Source: Trichobilharzia regenti (Eukaryota; Platyhelminthes; Trematoda; Strigeidida; Schistosomatidae). Taken from it: a stretch of 64,000 nt of DNA. Shown one piece after another: positions 35,601 to 49,300 of the stretch. The position numbers and the translations under genes are program-made. The stretch spans positions 46,500,352 through 46,564,351 of the forward strand of contig OX235270.1 in the NCBI GenBank assembly GCA_944472135.2, given 5' to 3'. The notes under the pieces were generated by a model. It made no database searches and was not told the DNA's origin. It saw only the letters and a list, made by a program, of their open reading frames with translations. The first letter of the stretch is position 1; the number at the start of each line of letters is the position of its first letter.

Positions 35601-37331
35601 CTACTGAAGATCAGATGGCCGGAAAGAATCACCAACAAGGAATTATGGGAACAAACAAAGCAAGAACCAGTCGCCCAACAAATATGTAGGAGAAAGTGGA
35701 GATGGATTGGACACTCGCTGAGGAGGCGGCTGGGCGACATCGCGCGTCAGGCCATTGCTCGAGTGGAACCACCCCGAAAGGGAAGCGGCGAGTGGGTCGT
35801 CAGTGCAAGGGTGACATGGAGGAGATCGTGTGGAGAAGAGTTGAAGGAGTATGGACTAATATGGATGCAGGTGAAAAGTACAGCAGAAGACAGAAGCAAG
35901 TGGAGACGTGAAGTTGAAGCCCTATGTTCCACTAGGAACCCAAGGGAACAATAATAATAATAAATGCATTTCTCTCAGCTACATGAAGATGTCAGAGTAT
36001 TTCAACACTTTTACAATTATTATTACAACTGATTTTATATACGAACTAGCTACTGAGCACCAGTTAATCAAAATACATGAAAAGCGTATGAGAAATTATT
36101 CAAGACAATTTAAAACAATTAGTTTCTTTTATAAATTTTGATAGCATTATTAGAAGACGGAGATTATCTGAAAAAATGTGATGTGTTTGCGCTGTACATT
36201 TCGAACAATCTGATCACACATTTACTTGTCAAGTCAATATATATAGAAAAGTTAAATTAAACAAAGTGACAAAAAAGAATTAACAACATTTGGTAATTAT
36301 TCTTAATTCTTTTTTGTCACTTTGTTTAATTTAACTTTTCCATATGTATTGACTTGACAAGTAAATGTGTGATCAGATTGTTCGAAATGTACAGCGCAAA
36401 CACATCACATTTTTTCAGATAATCTCCGTCTTCTAATAATGCTTCCAAGACACTTTACCATCTCAATTTCTTCATTTAATCGAATACTGTTTTCTGTTCA
36501 CTTTATATCAATATCAAAGTAATAAGTTAGGAAGGTAACCTATAAAAAACATATATGTAATGAACTTGAACGACAGTGGATAGAAGGAGCATACTTGACA
36601 AAACCCAATTTGTTCATGATTTTCAATGCAACTGTGTTAATATTAAATTAAAAGATGTTGAGAAATACAAGACATAATATCGATCAGTCCATTTTGTGAA
36701 AGACAACCGCAAGATGTTTAATTTATTTTGATCAAATGCCAATATAAGATTGATAGATTCATTGTTAGCAGACTTTATTAAATACTGAGTGGGTTTAAAA
36801 CCACTTCTCACCATTCCTACTCATATGTGAATCACAATATGAAGTATTTTATTATCAGTGATGTTGTTTGTTAGTTATACCTGCACAAAACTGATGAAAC
36901 AGATTCTGTTTTTTTGTGAATAACATCTTTAAAAAATAGTTTTTATTGATTGACTGGCTGTAAATTACCTACCTACGTATACATATCACATGCATGTTAA
37001 CATTTCAAGAAAAAAATTGGTTAATTTCTGCTAGACTCACATTGAATGGAGTCTTTAAATACAACGAGATTAAGAGACTGGTGATTAATTGCAGACCTAA
37101 TAATTGGAATGTGAATTCTCCGATCTTCAGTGAGGCAATTCACATATGGTAGAAATACTTAATTAAATTGGCTGTCTAGCATATAACAAATACTTACAAC
37201 CTGATTAAAAATGTGCAATATGCATGTGAAAACAAGATGTCTGAAAGGAAAGGTTGTCCCCTAAGTTAAATTATAAGACTCCCTATGAGATGTGTTGCTG
37301 AATACGTTCACACTGGAACAACAAAAGACAA

Positions 37332-37375
<44 letters not shown>

Positions 37376-40300
37376 TGAGTCGTACTGTCTGTTATTCAGT
37401 ATTTTTGGCTTTTGAATAGTGCAGTAACACCTACTTAATTAAACATTGAAAGGATTTGCTTTACTTCCAGTTGCTTTATTTTAGACCATACTGAATACAG
37501 CCTTTATTCTCACATCGAGTTGTACGGAACAGTTAATGACTTTTACATAAACTGAAATACCACTTTTGTCCACTGCTTATTATTGACAAGCTGGAAAATG
37601 AATTCTTTGAAGTTCTAATGAAAACTATCATTAGTTGGATTAGCCACCCAATATGTAGCGATAATCAACAAACGGTAACATTTGAATGGGGTTGTGCTGT
37701 TTCGTAGATTGTTAAAATTTGGTAATTCTTCCCTGTTACAATCAAACATTCAGTTGAATAGCAGCATTCTTGCCCTTAAATCTAAACTGTCAGAGCTCTA
37801 AATGAGATTGTATATAAACATTACTGAAGATTCCAATGATAGAGACATTGATAGTTCAATGCCGTTTCATTCTTAACAGCTTTTTAGCTGTATTCGATTC
37901 GTGAAGAAGTATACCTTAAAATCAGTGAAATTCCTAAATGCTTATTGAATGTTGTTCAAATCCAATGGACACTATAATCAATGAAGTAACTAATAGTACA
38001 TAATGACATACAATGTCGACCTAATATGCAAAGTTAATCCTCATATGATATTATGTCATTTTGGAAGCAATAAAAACGAACAGAAGCTTACGCGATATTT
38101 ACGTCTTTCGACTACATGTGATTCACCCAGGCGTACAACACAACGATCTATTTCACTTAATGGAGGTAAAAGCATAACCATTTTGTGCTTTCCAGATTCT
38201 TCACCATCTTGCAGTATTTGAATTCGTTGCTTTGAAACACTATCAGTTTCTGGTTTCATTGTAGTACTTTTTATTGCTTGTTCTTTGGCCTGTTCACGTA
38301 GTTCAGATAATTTTTGCTGATGACACCAGTCAATAAACGCGTTTAAAGCCTTTATACCGTCTTTCAAAATGGGATTCTCATTGTTGTCACTATCGCTTTT
38401 GGTCCAGTGCACACCTTTTTTAACCGTTCTAGGTTGCACTGCTGCAAGTAATATACTTTTTGTCTGCTTTGCATATCTAGGGGACTTATCCTACAAAAGA
38501 TGAAATGTAGCCGCAAACAGTATGCAAAATACAGGAATTTATTACGGTAAATTTATAATCTAGAAACATGATTTTATATTCCAGTGTCATCTTCAAAAAA
38601 GAAATATTAGAAATTTAGGTTAAAAGATTATATTCTCTTTTATATCTCCAATTGTGAATCGTAAAAGTGGACGTTATAATACTTATGAAGAGGATCATAT
38701 TGTGATTATTGGGGGAGTATTTTTTTTTCCTTATTATAAACTGGAATGATTAACGATCTTTGCCAATCTTATGGCATTATTTAGAATTTTCATATTCCGT
38801 TTAATATCTTAGTTAATGTAGTCAACAATTCATCCCATTCAGATCATTCAAAACACTGTTTAATTCACATTATCAGATTCCCACGCCTTCATCTAGTTTT
38901 AGCTAAGACAACCGTTGCAACCTGAGCTACAGTTGGTGGACAAACATTCTGACCGCCTCTATTGATAAGTTATTTAACTTCCATTCTTTTCGGAGGCCAT
39001 CTTACTTAATATAACATTTTTAAAGCCCGTTTCCTTAATCAACCTAAGTAGTAGAAAAAAGTTACTTACTTCTTATTTCCTCTCAGTCTCAGTCTATCAA
39101 GGGAACCAGTTGTATGAAATCTTCTGCTTCGATTGCTCAATGCATTTCGTGGGCATTGTGAGTACTTATGGTTATCTAACGTTTGATAAAATCTGGCTAT
39201 GCGTCATCTATGGAACTTTCAGGGATCGGTTTCATTACTGTAAGCGTAGAACTTGGACACTGTAGTAGAATTTAATTTCACATTAGACAAGTTTATTTGA
39301 AATAAATGCATCAATGTGCATTATTTCAAATAAACTTATCTGATGTCGAGTCAGTTTCATTACATCTGTTATTTCGAAGGAAGCTACAGGAATCCACAGG
39401 TATTTACTAACCTTTGGTTACAGATATGAAAAGTCATTTATACTGTTTCTACAGCAATTCTTGGATATCACTCACACAGGCTTTCTAATCTAAGTCAAAT
39501 CATATACACTGCTGATCAGCTTAGCCGTCCTGTGTTTAGAACATTTCATTTTGTCTATCAACCACTAAATGTTGATGTGAATGGTATCTGACTAATCACA
39601 TAAATCAGTCAGCAGTATATAGCACTATACATTCTTGCTTATTTTCTTGGTTGTCATTTATGGAGTAGTGCAAATCCCAATGTTTAAAAACTGCCTTAAT
39701 TTGTGCTTATACGGACTGGCTACAACACCGTTTTGCGCTTTTCCATTGTGCTGCCTATACACACATTCCTTAAGTTTATAATAAAGTCATATCATTTAGG
39801 TAAGTCTTGGACCTTTTTCTTGGATAATGTTTACCTTTTATTTCACTCAAATACAGGCCGTATTTGAGCTATTTTCCCTTATAAGCAAGTCTTTTTAATT
39901 TGCCTTTTGTCGTCAGTGTTTACATATAAGGTAGGGTATTTAAGTATTGGGCACACAGAAAAATTGAGTTAATTAAGGACTGGTAAAGTGTGACTTATCA
40001 ACACCACTACCAGGACTTCACAATGGCATCCGGCAGATCACTTATTGTTACCTGAATAATTTTGGTTTCCAAGGGAAACTGTGGTAAAATTTCATCCCAA
40101 ACTGTATAAACTGCAAATTACAAAGTAATTTGCTAGTCGCGATTTCAATCCAAGGTGATCTAAAGGTTAAAGGATCAATTTCTGGTGGTTATACAAAACC
40201 AATCATTTCGAATTCGAATATTCAAGAGAATGTCAGCCTAGTAGCGTGAACTTCCAAGATTTTGCTACTGAGTCTTTTCATCTTATTCTTGTAAAAAGGT

Positions 40301-43300
40301 AAATTAATGCCAAAATCTTAAAATCGTTAATAAAAATTGATGATTAAATGAAGTATATTACAATAGTCACAAACCTTTAGTAAATTTCCATCACTTATTT
40401 CATACCAGTTTTCGAGCCAAAAATATAATATTTTGAAGACTTTAATCCAATAACCCAAAGTATCAGTATTGCTGACTAGGTGAATGCAGTCACTTATGTG
40501 GAGAATTTTCCCCGACATGATGGGTTTTGTACATTTACCCAGTTTATTCAGTAGACTCAGTTCCTCTTCAAGATAATTATAATATTTGCTTTTGAATCCA
40601 GACGACTGAAGGGAAGTATGTATATATAATAGCAAATTATTGTTAGTGAATTCTTGGGGATAATGAGTGTCACCTTTTTCAGTGGTTAACAGTACTTTCA
40701 CATATAACAATAGTAATATAACTACAGTGTCAATATCATGAAAACCGAAAGCAACTAAGGTCTTACTAATTGCTTCCAGCATTTTCCATCCTCTAAATTC
40801 ATCGTTATTTTCTAAATTATAAACAATACACTTTGTTAGGCACAGGTGCAATTCATTAATACATTCTTCAGGTAACTGAAAGTCTGTATGTAGCAGTTCC
40901 ATATCGTAACATAATTCTGAAATAGTCTGGCATAGATATGGATCTTCATCTTCCATACAAGGTGGAACGTTTTGGGAACATATACTGGGTAAAATATTTG
41001 TCCATAGCATCCACTGAATGAAACAAATAGGATGCGAACTTGCATTGAAATCCATCCATCCTTCTGGTATGTGATTATTTAGCAAACCTAAAGCAGGTAA
41101 CCATCTAGAAGTCTTGAACCTTTCCAAAAAGACAGGTAGTACGAATGCAGAAAATGTATCCGGAGAAACAGAATTTCTAAATTCAGTTAAAAAGATAGTG
41201 TTTTCTCGTTCGTATTGTGGACGATGAAGTGGAGGTCTGTCAATTAAATTCGAGAGTAAGTCCTTTTCCTTTTGCCTAGAGTGTTCTGCTTGTTTAAGTT
41301 CATTTCTAGTTATTACTTTCCATTTATCCGAAGATAGCAGTATTTTCTCAGCATCAGCAAGTTGAATTTGTTTTAGTTCGGTATTCATCTGATCTTGTAA
41401 ATCCAATAGGCTGATGTGCTGATCTGAACTACTTTCGTTCAAGAACTTACTTGCAAGTAATTTTTCTTTCATATTCTTTTCCATATCATCAACCTCACTC
41501 AATTCTTTACTAGTCATAGTTAGTTCCTTATCAGATTCCACTATCCAACCTGTACTGAAGTCGGAAGTCATTGTGTCTTCCGATGTGTCTTTTTCCATTT
41601 TGTTAATGAAGCCTGAATTAGCTAATCGAGCTTCAATTTCCTCCCAGTTGATTTTAGCTGTCTTCTTAGTATCGTATGTCTCTGACTGACTCAGTTTTGA
41701 ACAGTACTTGCCGAGGAGTAAGGAATTGGGGGCCCAACCGTATTTGGAACGACCACTTTCATGAAGTACAGTCTTAGGGAAGAACCCGTTCGGTCTTTGT
41801 ATTGGCAAAATACAAATATCACTATCGGCTCTGGGGCTGGTTAACTTAATAGTATCTGGAAGTTTTTCTATGTAGTTATTTGGGTTTATGTCAGGAGATG
41901 TTTGCCTTTTTCTAGCAACTTTAGACTGCTTGGAGTGTTTACACTTCACATTTGTTGGTTTGTGTTTTACTGCTGCTTCACATTCAATTTGTAAATGAGT
42001 TTGTTCAGTGATCATTAGTTGTTCTTTTAGTAAAACGATTTCCTCATCATCGTCAGGATCTAACTCCTTTGAATGTGGTGGTACACTCAGACTGTGTTTT
42101 GACAGTATTTTTTCATAATAATTATTAAAAGCAATTTGTTGGCCTTGTTGAGAAGTAATATGAGAAGGTTTTATCCGATGCTCTACATACTTCTTTCTCA
42201 ATATTTTATCTAGATCACTGTCCCTTTCTTTTAGTTTGGATAAGATTTCATTTTTTTCACTTGTTTTGTTTTCATCAGATGGAAAGTCTGCTGTGACACG
42301 AATGTTACAAATCTGTTTTAAGGGTAGAGATAAAGAAAGAACAAGCTGTTTATTTTAATGTACGAAGTAGAAACTTTGATATTTTTAATAAATACAATGG
42401 TTTGCTGCATATTATACCTTTAAGAAACTCGTAACTACTTGCCACTGAAATATAAAAATAACTACTTTTCGAGTCAGCCAACTGCATCGCAATTTCTTTT
42501 GCACGCAGTAGGTATTCAAAAGTAGACAGTCAGCAGTACACTGGTCTAGACATTTTAAAATTAATCATTACCTAACAAAGAGTCAAGCTAAGGTTGGTAG
42601 GCGTGCTAACTAGACTCACACTTTCTGAGTACCTCCACTTTAAACTCTACAGTTATATATTCAAATTAGGCAAATAATAAGCTTATTCGTATCAACTACA
42701 TATATCAAATAAATTGTTCTGGAATTAACAGTGTTCACATTCAAATGCTGTTTGAGTTCAGTTCAAAGGAAATACGTATACGATATCATGTTTTGTGTAG
42801 AATTATACTGTCAAGATGAATTCTGTCAGAGTTTCTATCCAGTGAGTGTACTATAGGTGATAATGAGTTTAATTGTGAACTACTAATTGTGACTCAAGTT
42901 TGTGGATGAGTTGTATTCACTGAAGCTATGAACTCCACGTGAATAAGGTAAAGGACAAATAGGATTACGAAATTCTACAGAGTAGGGTCTCGTTTGCGAA
43001 CAGTTTTGCTTGCGTAGGTGTTAGGGCAGATAAACATTCGAAGCTGAGAATATACATAGTGCAGTAAAATAAGATAAGATAGAATGTTAAAAAAATTGTT
43101 GAAGATCCAAATGGTTTCATTTATATGACACTTGGGAATTTCCCGATTCCAAAGCCAGATAGACCAGAACTTTCTGGAGTCATTTTGACTATCACAACAA
43201 TACAAATTCACATTAGGTGAAATACTTCAAGTTGGTATATTTCATGATGACATTAACAAAAGCCAAAACAGAAAAGGGAGAGTGAAACAGGGTATAATTA

Positions 43301-46300
43301 AAAAGACATCAAAACGGTACACTTTCAATTTTCAAGATGTCTAGGTTAGTATTTTGGTATGCCTTATGAGAAGCATAACCATTCCTTCCTATACTTGTCA
43401 AGGCTAGTCAGATGTTTTAGACTGATGGGTGTCTAAACAACGAAATAGTGCTCTTTTATGGTTTCGTTACGCGGTCTGCAAGTGAGATCAAATAGGTGCT
43501 TGTTGAATATCTTTAAAAATTTAGTTGCTGTGATTCAGCGTCCCACTTTTATTCACAACCGTCATGGATCGATAGCTACTGAATTTAAGTGAGGGAGCAG
43601 AAACAGACTGACTGACTTAGTAAGCATTCTGGTTAGTAGAAGAAAAATGCGGAAGACTGGAATTTGCTCAAATTTACAAGCAAACCACTCAGACAGAACA
43701 AATCCTTCAATCCTGTAGCTACAAAACAGCTGTACATTCGAAAAAAATTTGCTAAAAAACAATCAGCGAGGACCGAAATATTCTGAGACGCAAAGACATT
43801 AAATAATTTGGGGGAAAAGTACCTGTTCAAATTTTTTTTTAGCTTAATGGATATGTGGATAGCTTTATTCTAAATTATTTTCTCAGAAAACAAATTCGTG
43901 AAATGCCGACAAACAAAAGATTCTACGACCCCCCATCAAAAAAAAAACAAAACAAAAAATACATTAAGTAGACTTCTGATGCAAATAAAATACCTTTCAA
44001 AATGTTTAGGGCTAGGACATCTCACAAGTCAACAATATGTTAAGGACTGCAGAATAAGTATGCGAAGGGAAGTGAGTTCAGACTGAAGAAATAAGGGAAA
44101 GAAAAAACGAAGATAATACCAAACATCAGGAAAATACAATTCACTACAATAAGCTTCATGAACAGAAACTCACGACTGTTGGGTAAAGACAAATTATAGT
44201 AGACAACGAATTTTAGTCTGTTCAATTGAGCGTAGTTGTAAACTTTGTGATAGGACGAATAAAGTTCAGATCTATGTGAAGATATTTCTCAAAATGAGTA
44301 TTTCACATGAACCTTTCATGTACAACAGAGCCAACTGAGATCTGTGGAGATGTCTCGACTAATCAACTTCAGAATATTTTTTTTAATTTTAATCTGTTTA
44401 TTTAATATAGCAACTCAGAATAATTTGCTGTTGTTTGTATCACTGTGAAGTGCTTGTATAGGCAAAGTGATCTGAAATTATGGTCTACACTAGTCTTCAA
44501 GTTTTCCAAAGAAAAATACAGTATAAGAAACCAAGTTTTATCGTTACCTTAGAAACTGCACTACAGATGACAAATAGCATGTCACTGAAATCCATACCAT
44601 CCATAAACTCAGCTCAGCGTCGAAGTATATTCAGTCAGCATGGGCAATACTTACCGTGACACTATGAATAATACATCGCTCAGTATGAAGATGGGTGGTA
44701 TGTTGTGTTCTCTAAACTTTAATTTTCGAGGCGCAATAGACTAACTGATTGTATCAGTTCATTGTAAGTGTATATGTTAGTATATTTTAGGTATATTTTA
44801 GTTGCGTTAAGGTTTACGTACAGTGTAAATGGATCTTGATTACTATGAGTGTCATTTTTTGTGACAGTGTGATGTTTTCGACCTTGACTTGTTGCGTGAA
44901 TATTTGACTTTTCTCAGTGATCTAATAATCTTACCTTATTGATCTGTAAAGTTGCATATAACATCCTTCTTGTTTACCTATTTATTGTTTAAGAATTTCC
45001 GCGCTTTCCCGGTCGACATTGCAGTCGTGCCTGTTCATATCTGCTGAGAATCGTGGTGGAATATCATTTTGGTTGACCACTAGCTTATATTGATGAGTTC
45101 GGTTACAGAATTTCGTCATGAGCTGACATTGGTTAGAGAACCACTGGAAAACTTGGGAGTACTAGACAGTTGTTTCGTCCTAGTTTGGGACTCTTCATCA
45201 GTACGCACTCACAGTCAGGGTTCGAACCCAGGACCTTCTGGTTACAAGGTGAGCTCGTAGACCTTTAAGCCACGGGGACCTGATCCAATGGCCGTCGCAT
45301 GAATTCTAACTTCTGCCAATTCACGATATAGCGCGACCACTCGCCAGTGTCATCGGTGGTGAGTGTTCGTCCTCACACCCAACCTGCTGCACCCTACTGG
45401 TCTACGAGCTCGCTTTGCAACCATAAGGTCTCGGGTTCGAACCCTGGAGGGTGTGCAGTGCTGAAGAGTCCCAAACTAGGACGAAGCAGATGTTCAGTAC
45501 TCCCAGGTTTTCTAATGGTTCTCTAATCAATGTCAGCTCATGATGAAATCCTGTAACCGATCAACCAAATCCCTACAAACCAATACTTGAATATTATATT
45601 GATGAATTAACCAGATTAACTGGCGGGAGAACATAATGTTATGATGATGACGACAGTTATTGTAATCACACAAGACATCCGCCTTTTTTTTTCTCTGGGC
45701 TTTTAATCAGCTGTTTTGGACAGCATATTTCGTAATTATCTGTTTGGCTTTTGTTTCATTCCGAGGTGGTATGCTGACAGTTTGTCAAGCCTCTTCAGGC
45801 CACAATTATTTCCAGTGAAGTTTGCAGGATAACCACGGAACAGTAACTCTGTAAAGAAAACTCTTCTGTGACTTCCTTTGGTTGCTGGGCTCCACAGTCA
45901 GCCTCAATAAGTGTAAGTATCACTTATACGTGGCTATTTTCATGAGAATTTGAATTGTACCTATTAAATCTTCCGAGCAAAAATTTGCGTTAAAGGTACT
46001 CAGTGAGTATCTGAAGTACAGCGCAAGGCTCAGTGAGGCGAGAATTTCTTTGGACTTCATTCTGGAATGCATTGAGAGAAACCAATATCCCAAATCCTAT
46101 TGGAAGTCTTTACGACGCAGCAGAGTTCGCCCAAATAGTAAGACACTCAAGCGTCATGAATTGAATCAGATTGACTCACTCAAATCATGTATCACGGAAT
46201 TGTCAAAGAATGTCACAGAAAGGTTCTATGCTGCGGACGAGCTCCCTGAGCACTTGAAGAAACCGTTCCTGGATTACGTAAAAGAGGTTTCTGGCAAGAG

Positions 46301-49300
46301 AAAGGAAAAGAAACGTGCCAAATTATTACAAAGCCTGGAAAGAAAAACTCCGGAAATGCGATTTCCTCCAAACCCGGGTCGCTATGTTTATAATTTTTCC
46401 GATGTTGTCCTTGATGACATAGATTTGCAAGTATTATCCCTAGGCACCAAGTTTTGTGACAATCATGTTCGAATTAACAAGATGGATATGCAAGTTCAGT
46501 TCGAAAACTTCTTTGCACAGACTGAAGGCTTGACACCCTCGTCAGCTGAGGCAGTTGAAAGTCTTAAATCAACTCTAGTCGACTGTTGTTATAAATTATA
46601 AATAGTAAACGAAAACTAAATAGCTTATTGACCAAGAAACACAGGGAAGCCCTAGAGAAGCTGCGAAATAATGAAGATATAATAATTTCGAAACCTGATA
46701 AAGGCTCTGGAGTAGTCATAATGAATAAAACTGAATACATAGATAAGATGAATGGAATACTCAGTGATCATCGAAAATTTCAAAAAATTACATCTTGCGT
46801 TGATCCAACAGAAAAAGTTGAGAAACAACTAATTGAGTCACTAAAAAGACTTAAACAACAAAGTAGCATAATAGACGGTTTATATGAATCGTTAAAGCCT
46901 ACTGGCACGGTTACGCCAAGATTATATGGACTACCAAAAGTGCATAAAATCGGTTTGCCACTTCGACCAGTGTTGGACATGTGTAATTCCCCATATCACG
47001 CAACAGCGAAATGGCTAGTGAAGCTCCTAAAGCCTCTGCATAATGAAGTGGTAAAACATAGCGTAAACGGCAGTTTTGAATTTGTTGAAAAAATAAGAGA
47101 TCTTAATGTGAGGGACAAGTTTATGATATCTTTTGATGTATCCTCCTTGTTCACCAATGTACCGTTAATAGAAACAGTGGATTTTATATGTGAAGAGATT
47201 ACTACACGAAACATAGATATCGGGATTTCTGTAACCACCTTGAAGGAACTTATTTTAAGATGTACAATGAATGTTCATTTCTTATTCAATAAGGAATATT
47301 ACAGACAAATTGATGGTGTGGCTATGGGTTCCCCATTAGGTCCAATCCTAGCTGATTTTTTCCTCGCTAAATTAGAGAATGGACCACTGAAAGGAGTAAT
47401 TAATGACATGGATTTCTACTGTCGATATATGGATGATACATTTGTGGTTATGAAAGATGAGAATGATGCAATGAACATCCTTGACAAGTTTAATGATGCA
47501 CATTCAGCAATAAACTTTACCATAGAGAAAGAAAGTAATGACAGTATCTCATTCCTAGACGTCTTCATGGTAAGGAGAGAAGATGGCACACTAAGAAGAA
47601 GTGTGTATAGGAAGCCTACAACAACAGGTCAGTACACTCATTTTTTGAGTTTTGTACCTTTGAAATATAAACGTAACCTCGTGAAGTGTCTGGCTCATAG
47701 AGCTAGGTTAATCTGTTCAGACGACTGCCTCAATGAGGAGCTTAAGATTATTAGAGAATTACTTAGAAAAAATGGCTATCCAGATAAATTCATTGAGAAA
47801 AATATAAATTCAGCTCCAAGGAGAGTCAGTATGGCCACAGTCCCGAAAAAACCAATGTTCATAAAATTGCAGTTCCTCGGTGACAACATCAGCGAATTAA
47901 TAACACAGCGCCTGAAGAATGCAGTTAAAAGAACTTATTATGCAGCAGAGGTACGTTGTCTCTTTACAACCACACCTATTTTATGTTCGAGAAATAAGGA
48001 TAAACTACCTAAATTCGCCTCCTCTATGTGTATCTACCAGTTTGACTGCAGCTGCGGAGCCAGCTACATTGGGCGTACAATTAGGCAAGTTCATCGTCGT
48101 ATTTCCGAACATCATCCAACGTGGTTAAGTAAGGGACAAAAAAGATCTATTCGTAGCTCTATTTTAGCCCACCTCGTTGATACTGAGCATAAGATTGATG
48201 TTAATACAGCATTTAAAATTATTTATCGCATTCCAACTTATCTTAATTTTGCTTTGCGAGTTCGTCTTCTACAGACGGCTGAGGCGATTGGCATTCATCT
48301 GAAGAAGCCAAGCCTATGTGTACAGAAAAAATTTGTACAGCCACTTTCCCTACCGTGGCCATCGTCACAAGAATGGATAAACAGGACTGCGTCACCCCCT
48401 CCCCCTAAACCTATAAAATTATATTTGTCTAAATTATTTATTTTATTTTATTTATTTTGACCACTTTATCTTTAATTTACGTGTTATTCTTGTAAAATTA
48501 ATTTATTCTATCCATTTCCACCTTTTAAATCTGTATTGATTTTCTTCGTTAACTATTAACCCATTGACACTGTTTAATTATTGTTAACAAACTTATCGCC
48601 ACTTGATTGGCAAACTGTTGTATTGTAATTAAAATGCTATATATATTAGAGTAGAGCCAAAGATGAGGATCTAATTGAAAAGTAAATATTTCTTCGCTCA
48701 ATCTTTCTGTTTTCTAAATGTCTAGAAGGGGATTTTTTCTTCATTAAAGTGTTGTCCAAATATTTGGCCTTGCTTTGTTATTTTGTAAGCTTGCTTCTTT
48801 TGTTTCTCTGATCAGAGTGTCTAGAAGTGAGGTTTTGGTATTTTGTTCTCTGTCGACTACAAAACAGTGTGTCTTCAGGAGTTTAATTAATGAGATTAAC
48901 TATTTTCTACGATTAATCTATTTTGACATTTGCAGCTGCGCTATTGACATAAGTAACTTAAAGTTCAAATTGACCTATTGCAATGACCCTCAACTCTAAT
49001 GGCTGAACTGTGGCTTCAAAGACCAAAGATTTGGTTTTGTTTCAGCTTATTTTTGAAGGTTTCGGTGAATTTTGAGAGGCGTTTTAGCTGTTTCCTAGAT
49101 GATGTCAACACTGACTGACACATAAAACTATATTACACCAAAAGATTCCGTGTTTTCATCATTAAGTATCTTTAATTTTTGTATCTCCTCATGGTATTTT
49201 GTCGCTCAGGTCTGACTTTCATTAACAAGATGTTTAGAATTTCTACACAATTACCGTAGTGTCTACTTTTGGTAGAGCATAGAATCTTAGTAGAACCATA

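Larger units (their letters stand above)
45954..48650 (+). mobile_element. Penelope-like retroelement, nearly intact, RT plus GIY-YIG
   Basis: One continuous coding region from about 45954 to 48460 with a single frame change near 46590-46600, followed by an A+T-rich 3' region. The protein order (N-terminal helical domain, RT, linker, GIY-YIG) is that of canonical Penelope-like elements. It lies antisense in the 9.6-kb intron between WD-gene exons 42312 and 51914. A hammerhead-bearing SINE lies just upstream of it; whether that ribozyme belongs to the element's own terminal repeat is unclear. Element ends are approximate. Confidence 0.85.

Noticed and set aside
36143..36443. Rho-independent terminator or CRISPR-like palindrome
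   Set aside because: The setting is a eukaryotic intron, the arms are far too long for a terminator, and there is no array of spaced repeats.
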